Part shown: positions 57,935 to 64,000 of the stretch, in pieces
Layout of the letters: the number at the start of each line of letters is the position of its first letter
Numbering within the stretch: the first letter of the stretch is position 1
Origin: Gonapodya prolifera JEL478
Taxonomy: Eukaryota > Monoblepharomycota > Monoblepharidomycetes > Monoblepharidales > Gonapodyaceae
Length of the DNA stretch: 64,000 bases
NCBI GenBank assembly: GCA_001574975.1
Contig: KQ965791.1
Coordinates: forward strand, 72,623-136,622
Direction: 5' to 3'
Translations under genes and position numbers: made by a program
The notes under the pieces: generated by a model
Told to the model about the DNA's origin: nothing
Database searches by the model: none
The model's input: only the letters and a program-made list of their open reading frames with translations

Positions 57935-59761
57935 ATGTCGTGCGCGATTCCCCCTCTCCTGATCGCGGAAACCGAGCGATTCGTGAAGGGTGAGCTGGCA
58001 TCAGTCGACGGGGTGCGTTTCTGCTGGTTCTCCCTCGCTCGCTTCCTTCATCTCTGCTCGCAATCGCCCATATTACCGCCAGTCGCACGACTTCAGCCAC
58101 ATCGACCGCGTACGGAGAGTCGCACTGGACATCGGAAAGGCCGAGGAAGCTGACTTGGCCATCGTCGAGTTAGCTGCTTTGCTGCACGATGTCAAGGACT
58201 ACAAGTACTCGGGATCAGAAGAAGCCGGACCCGCGGCTGTGAAGGATTTCCTTCAACGCAAGGAGTGTCCCGCGGACGTGGTGTCCGCCGTTGTCCAAAT
58301 CGTAGAAGGAATAGGGTTCAAGAAATCCCTTCCCACCTCGTCCTCCCCAAACGGAACCCAATCAAAACCATCCGCCCCCACCCCGTCCCTCGAACTCGCC
58401 GTAGTCCAAGACGCCGACCGCCTCGACGCCATCGGGGCCATTGGGATCGCCCGATGCTTCACATTCGGCGGAGCTCGACATCGACCCATCTTGGAACACG
58501 GCGACGGCCCACGCAACTCGGGAACGCTCACTGCGGATCAGTACAGTAACAAGTCGCGCCGGTCTACCGTGGCACACTTCTTCGACAAGCTCCTCCTGCT
58601 CAAGGACCGCATGAACACGTGTCAAGGTCGCCGTATCGCCCTGGAGCGGCACTCCTACATGTTGGACTTTCTGAGCACAATCGGGCCAGAACTCGGCGCG
58701 GGTGACCTTTCCTCGCCATACCGTATCCCCATCGTTGACTTATCCCTCCCCGACGCACCCTCCCGCCTCGTCACCGCATGCCGCACCTGGGGCTCCTTTG
58801 TCGCCATCAACGGCGGCGTCCCTACCTCGTACCAGTCCGACCTGCTCTCTCTCGCCCGTGCCTTCTTCTCTCTCGACAACGCAACGAAAAGGACTCTCGA
58901 CGTTGGCCAGAGCGGGGTTGCATGGCGCGGTTACGTGCCTCCCGGAGTGGAGTCCATGGACGGCAAGATGGAGCTCAAAGAGGGCCTGTATGTTGGGCCT
59001 GAACACGGACCTGAGCACCCACGTGTCAAAGCCAGCACACCCTTTTACGGACCAAACCAGTTCCCCGACACTACCCTACCCGGTCTCCGACCCGCGGCTT
59101 TGAACTATATTGAAGCAGTAACAGACTTGGGCGGACGGTTCATGGACCTCCTCTCCATCGGACTCGGTCTCCCCACCCAAACCCTACGCGAAGCATTTAA
59201 ACACGACGACCCAGTTACTCTCCTGGGGTTGTTCTCATACCCGCCTGCGAGGAAGGTCACGAAGACGGGGACTGGGGAGCATACAGATTATGGTCTGTGG
59301 ACTATAATCTCTGCAGACGCGTCGGGGATGGCGTATTGGAATGAGGAGGTCGGAGTGTGGGGAGAGGTTCCGCATATTCCTGGATCGATCGTGAGTCTCT
59401 TCACCTGCTTTACCTCTTGGCTCCTTATGGTCCATATTGTGCTTGCGTCATCTGACCCCCCGCCGCACCCCTCCGTCCTAAGATCTGCAACGTCGGAGAC
59501 CTCCTCGACCGCGCCACGCACGGCCTCCTTCCCTCCCCTCCTCACCGCGTCCTCAACCTATCCCCGCACACCCGCATCGCGATCCCACTCTTCTTTGACC
59601 CCTCCTGGAGCACCGAGGTGACACCACTGCCTCTCCCACCATCCCTGCTTGGGGAAGCCGCTGATCCAAAACGAAGAGCAGCTGCCGAAAAGAGATGGGC
59701 GGGGACGAGTGTTGGGGAGATGAAAGGAAAGTATGCTGCGTTTTTGACGAGGAATGGGTAG
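57935..59761 (+). CDS. fused HD-domain phosphohydrolase and 2-oxoglutarate/Fe(II) oxygenase
   Basis: One polypeptide of 554 residues from exons 57935-58012, 58083-59390 and 59484 less one base (59483)-59761; all junctions are phase 0. Residues 1-230 are a YedJ/YpgQ-type HD phosphohydrolase: SHDFSHIDRV (H28, H32), LLHDVKD (H61-D62), the insertion-flanked VVQDADRLDAIGAIGIARCF (D136 onward), and HFFDKLLLLKDRMNT. Such enzymes hydrolyse nucleotide phosphates. Residues from about 239 are an isopenicillin-N-synthase-like oxygenase: YRIPIVDLS, WRGYVPPGVESMDGKMELKE, LLGLFSYPP, GTGEHTDYGLWTIIS (iron ligands H426 and D428), GDLLDRATHGLLPSPPHRVL (H483) and R493 for 2-oxoglutarate. Both halves lie in the uninterrupted second exon, so the fusion is not a splicing guess. 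Both keep their metal ligands. Substrates are unknown. Confidence 0.85.
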
Positions 59762-61547
59762 AAGGTGGTTAGGATGTAGTTGAGGATTAGGACTAGTGCT
59801 GCAGAGATTACGGAAATAGCGTGTATTAGGACGGCTTTTGCGACTGGAGGAAGTACCAAAATATTTTCATTTCTTATTGAATTATGAAGTATTATGTCGG
59901 CTTTGATATAAATATAACCCCGCTCCAACCAACGATCTGACCCTGTTGCAGCACACTCGCAAATTGCATCCCACATTACATCGTTTTGATACGTGACAAA
60001 ATTTTTTCCTTTCACTCACGAGCTTCTGAACGCTGACACCGCTTCACCAACTTTGGCTGACGAAAGTTTTGACGCTTAATTTTTGAAGCTTTGACGTGCG
60101 CTTTGTGGAAATGCGCAGTTTAAAGCGTCAACTTTTGCTCGGTCTGCTGTTTGCAAAAACGGAGCAGTGGTGAACCGTGATACAGCAGGTAGTGATGAGT
60201 GACGACATCAGCAAAGTGAACCTGACTACACCGCTGCGCCAAGCTCATCAACACCACATGGAGGGTGCGATGTATGCCAAGCTTCTCTGATTCATTTTGT
60301 GTCGACCTATGGTGATCTTTTTGTCTTCGCACACACTACTATTATCCGGCAAGCGGGGTAGCGAGAATAATCATTCAACGCAAATTTTTGTGCCATTGTT
60401 TTTCCGCCAGTAGAAGATCTCAGCGAATGATCATAGGATTGTAAAAGGTTACGTGTGGAAGATGTCACTCCAGACACGTCCCTCCCATTTTGTCGACTAT
60501 GCAGTATTGCTCATTATATTGCTGCATCATCCCGTTGAAGCTCCATTCCATGGGTCCAATCAGTGAATATTCACTGTATGCACTACATAATGGTACTTTT
60601 GTTCTGTACGCGAGTGAGTTTTTGTTTGTGAGTGGCTGCGGTGTAATTCTGGCGCGCGAGGTGCTTTTGCGCATCTGAGCCCTGAGGATGACACAGGTTA
60701 AGCTCCTCTCTTAACTGTTCTTGGGTGTCTTGTCAGAAGGTGCTCTTGGGCAAAGAACCGATGCCGATAGATTGAGAAACTGCTTGCCGGTGACAAAACA
60801 AAAGCATAAGGTTCTGTTTTTTCCATGAGTGGGGATGGGAAAGGTATGGATTAGTCGAAGCTATATATCTACGATTTACACGAGTTTGCTGGTTTCCAAT
60901 GGGACGAGTGAATTAAGCACAGCTGAAGGTGATCAATATGAGATGATAAGGCCTTTTAGAGCGCTTTGGGTTTGTTACATTGATGTAGCAAGGTCCCAAG
61001 GTTTCACCTTGGTGTGACATCCTTTTACATGGCGGCCATTTTCATGCACCATACTCCTGCACCTCACGCCTGAAAATGTGGCGTCTCCAGAAGAACGTCT
61101 GGGGCCACACAGTGTCATGAAAGGTTAGGCCTGACCAATATTCACTAATCCTGTTGAGTGCCTCCCACGCTGATATTCTGTGATCCGGACTCCATTCTTC
61201 GTCTTCATTTTTGGGAAGCTAGTGTACAAGGCCATCAAAAATGGCCTAATCGCATTCACATCCACTCATGAACAAGGACGCGAATGGGTTTTGCTTTGCA
61301 CGACGAATATGATGCTCTCTGATAGCTAATGAGTCAGATCTTTCATGTTTCAGAGCTCAGCCTCATTTTCAAATATAGACTGGACGAGCGGGTATCCAAG
61401 AGCGTGAATGGTAATCTCGTATGTGAGGAATGAGCAGAGGATCTTCTTCATCAGTTTACAAGAACACATCAGACAAATCTTTGCGAATGTTTCATCCAGT
61501 ATTGGTTTACGATTTCCACCCTCACACCCTTCGAAACCCACTTCCTC
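59762..61547. other. intergenic between convergent genes, with small inverted repeats
   Basis: No gene. Inverted repeats: GAAAGTTTTGACGCTT near 60063 with GCAAAAGTTGACGCTTT in reverse near 60122; GCCATTTTCA near 61034 with TGAAAATGTGGC near 61072; and GGCCAT-caaaa-ATGGCC at 61231-61247, which could form a hairpin. Confidence 0.45.
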
Positions 61548-63554
61548 TCACCCAAACTTAAACTGGAATCTCGTGCCCTCTGGGAACCCCTGGGCGAACG
61601 GGAATCCACCTCCCTGGAAGAAGGGATGGTGGAACCCGCCCGCGCCCTGTTGGGACGCGGGATCGTTGGGGTCGTCACCGGAGTCGTACCGTTGGCGGAG
61701 TTCTGATGGGTTCCGGTGTGGTGTTTCAAATGATGCGTTCGAAATTGTGGAGAACAACAAGAACGTACCGTCGTTGACAAGGACTTCATACGCTGCGTTA
61801 AGCTCCTGCATCTTCTTTTCAATTGCGACACGCGCTTCTCCCTCAGCGTCGTCGTTTTTGTCTGGGTGGTACTTCTGGGCAAGCTTGCGGTACGCCTTTT
61901 TGATCTCCTTCTTGCTCGCGGTGCGCTGATACCCGAAACGCAACATTGTAAGAAGATCATAGTTCACCTCCACAGATGCTCAAAACTCACCGCAACCCCA
62001 AGAATTTTATAATAGTCCCTGCGCTTCGCCATCTTCTCCGCCTGCTGTGCCCTGCGCATTCCGTCCTGCGCCCTACCATCCTGCCCACCACCGACCTCAT
62101 TGGCCTTGGAGAAGTCACGCATGGCGCCCTCGTAGTCCTCCGCCAACATCCTCGCCTCGCCAAGGTCCACTAACGTGTCCACGGTGGGAGGATCCGCAGC
62201 TGCGGCGACTGAGGCGCACGAGGTGACGGCGAGTTCGGCTTCGCGTGCCTTGAGGGATGATGTGCACAAGGCGGCGTTCAGGCGAAGAGACAGTGCGGGC
62301 GATTTGGCGGCCGAGACGTCCGTCTTTGCGGCCACGGCAGCGTCAACAGCCGCCTTGTGGTTTTCCGCAGCGGAAAATTCAGTGATCTTGGCGAAGGTCC
62401 CTGCCAGTTTCTTACAGCGCCGGAACATTGCCTTGCACCACTTGTGCTCCGGGTCCGCCCGCAGACCCTCCTTCACGGCCTTGAGTGCGGCTTCGACCTC
62501 CCCCGACTGCACAAGGGCCTCACCGAGCTGAGCGGCAAGGTCGACGTCGTCGGGAGAGAGCACGGCCGCCCGAGAGAGGTCGGCTGCGGCGCGTTGGGGG
62601 TTGGAGAGGAGTGTGTGGGCTTGCGCACGAAGTCGGCGAGAGGGGAGGTGGTTCGGGTGTTGGGTGAGGAGGTCGTCCAGGAGGGGGAGAGCGCTAGCGG
62701 CGTCGGGGGGTTTCGAGGTGAGGAGGCGTTGGGCGGTGGGGAAGTTGGAGCGCGAGGTGGGAATGGTGGCGAGCTGGATTGTGATGGAAGGATAGTAAAT
62801 GGTCACAGTGACGTGTTTAGGAGCGCGAAGTTTGGTAGCTGTTTTTGAATTCGACGAATGGAACTTACCATCTCGTCGACTTCAGCATCGGGATTACGGA
62901 TCCTGCATTCCTTCAAATCCCGCTCCGCAGAGTCAAAGTCCCCGTCCAGAAACTCCAATCGAGCCTTTTGTTGAAGGGCTTGAAGCATGTCTGGCTTCAG
63001 CTCGAGAACTTTGGAGAAGTCGGCGAGGGCTGGTCGTGGACGGTTCCTGTATTAAGGGAAATTTGAATCGCCAAATCAGCTTCGTTGAAGATGTTACAGA
63101 GCTTACAGTTGTGCATATAGGGCGGCCCTTCGAAAATACGTGAGATACGTCTTCGGCTCTTGGGCTGTTCATTCAGGTTGGGTCGGAGGAGGCAGTCGGA
63201 TTGAACAACAACATTACGCTACATGAGCACAGTCATTCTGACAAGAGCACATATGAACACACCTATCGCTGCTCCATAGTTCTCCAGCGCGGCAGCGTAA
63301 TCTCCAGCCGCCGCCGCCTCCTGCGCCTTCTGAACGAGTTGCTGGACCGACAGAGCGTTGACGGAGCCCGTCGCGGCGAGCACAGAGAGCGCAGAGGATA
63401 AGAAACACAGAAAGAAGGCGAGAATGCTGATTTGCGAGTGGCGGCGATTTGTGATTGGTGCGTGGTGGGTGGCGAACGATGGGGGCTTCCGTCGCAATCG
63501 AGGAGGTATGTCGCCAGCGACGCGGTTGGCGGACATCTCGAGGACGAGAACCAT
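61548..63554 (-). CDS. DNAJC3: ER-luminal TPR/J-domain co-chaperone (DNAJC3/P58-IPK type)
   Basis: Co-chaperone that binds unfolded clients through TPRs and passes them to the ER Hsp70 through its J domain. ATG 63554; a hydrophobic N-terminal segment, [19 protein letters not shown], acts as a signal sequence or anchor. TPR units: [100 protein letters not shown] and [18 protein letters not shown]. The J domain reads DYYKILGVA, then [20 protein letters not shown] with the HPD motif intact, AYEVLVND and [15 protein letters not shown] Gly/Phe-rich tail ends FQFKFG. This architecture, TPRs first and J domain last with a signal sequence, is specific to DNAJC3. No KDEL-like retention signal is present. 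Several introns, at 61.7-61.8, 61.95-62.0, 62.8 and 63.05-63.2 kb among others. Confidence 0.9.
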
Positions 63555-64000
63555 TGCGCGCAGTGCTCCTGCTCAGAGACACGCGTGGGTGCAGCGTCGG
63601 ATCAAGAGCGAACAGGCACGAACAATCAGGAAGGATTGCCAGCTGCTCTCGTGGCTGTGCCACAATTACTGTGGCAACTCACCAACTCGGCTTCACGTTG
63701 ATTGTATGACAAGCCCACAATCTAAAATTGTCTCGACACAAGCCTACAGGTATCTTGAATCGACTGCTGTTCTTATGCTTTTTGGACCGACGTGTCCACC
63801 AAACTTCTGACTGCCATTAGAGGTTCGAATCGTGTCTGCCAATGGATGTGCATCTTTGCACTGAACGCTAACCGTACCCGAGCGCAGTCGGGGCGGCAAC
63901 CAACGACCGACCATTCGAAAAACCCCGGCCCTGAGATCTTTGTCCACCATAGAAATGAGCACCACATCCCACACAGAGCACTGCCACGCAATAAGCATCC
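63555..64000. other. upstream region of the co-chaperone, nothing further
   Basis: Promoter side of the minus-strand co-chaperone. GGTTCGAATC-like sequence near 63824 resembles a tRNA T-loop, but no cloverleaf can be folded around it. Confidence 0.4.

Noticed and set aside
59542-60015. Minus-strand ORF of 157 codons with a hydrophobic stretch, opposite the oxygenase 3' end
   Set aside because: It overlaps the last coding exon of the HD-oxygenase gene in antisense and has no recognisable family.
63815-63850. tRNA T-loop-like GGTTCGAATC
   Set aside because: No acceptor stem, D-arm or anticodon arm can be built at the right spacing on either strand.

Overview
This is a draft nuclear window from a filamentous or zoosporic fungus. 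The genes have many short spliceosomal introns, mostly about 55-95 bp, with GTRNGT donors and YAG acceptors. The conserved genes are eukaryotic: RNA polymerase subunit Rpb8, guanylate kinase, Vac8, a DDX42-type helicase and an ER TPR/J-domain co-chaperone. Fungal-type genes include a Jen1 carboxylate transporter and an Agd3-like polysaccharide deacetylase. A large TmcB-like membrane protein at 4.7-10.8 kb, a family I associate with chytrids, together with the F-box and MYND clusters, points to a chytrid-type fungus; that assignment is inference. Two runs of N (26528-26799 and 37795-38154) interrupt genes.

Layout. 1-1783: Jen1-type monocarboxylate transporter, minus strand, cut by the window edge. 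2.8-4.1 kb: a MYND-finger relic and a frameshifted MYND gene. 4.7-10.8 kb: TmcB-like membrane protein with many exons. 11.7-14.0 kb: a broken F-box gene followed by a third MYND copy. 14.4-17.1 kb: RPB8 (minus) head to head with guanylate kinase (plus). 18.2-23.3 kb: an AT-rich island with three small intron-poor genes (an acidic-tailed orphan, a START-like gene, a Sel1-repeat protein), each gap carrying GATCAC palindromes. 23.3-25.0 kb: a diverged tandem repeat of about 0.85 kb. 25.1-34.7 kb: the Agd3-like deacetylase, a carboxymuconolactone-decarboxylase-like protein and an aldo-keto reductase. 35.3-39.8 kb: a DUF2306 membrane protein and the helicase. 40-46 kb: gene-poor, with diverged repeats and a broken F-box gene. 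46.1-48.9 kb: VAC8. 49.4-56.5 kb: two more F-box genes around an atypical SDR. 56.9 kb: a decayed copy of part of the DNAJC3-like gene. 57.9-59.8 kb: one polypeptide joining an HD phosphohydrolase to a 2-oxoglutarate/Fe(II) oxygenase. 61.5-63.6 kb: the intact DNAJC3-like gene.

The genes do not form one pathway. Housekeeping genes are interspersed with decaying multigene families (F-box, MYND) and duplicated fragments, the usual look of an unstable accessory stretch. The most unusual items are the HD-oxygenase fusion, the palindrome-punctuated orphan island, and the relic of the neighbouring co-chaperone gene.
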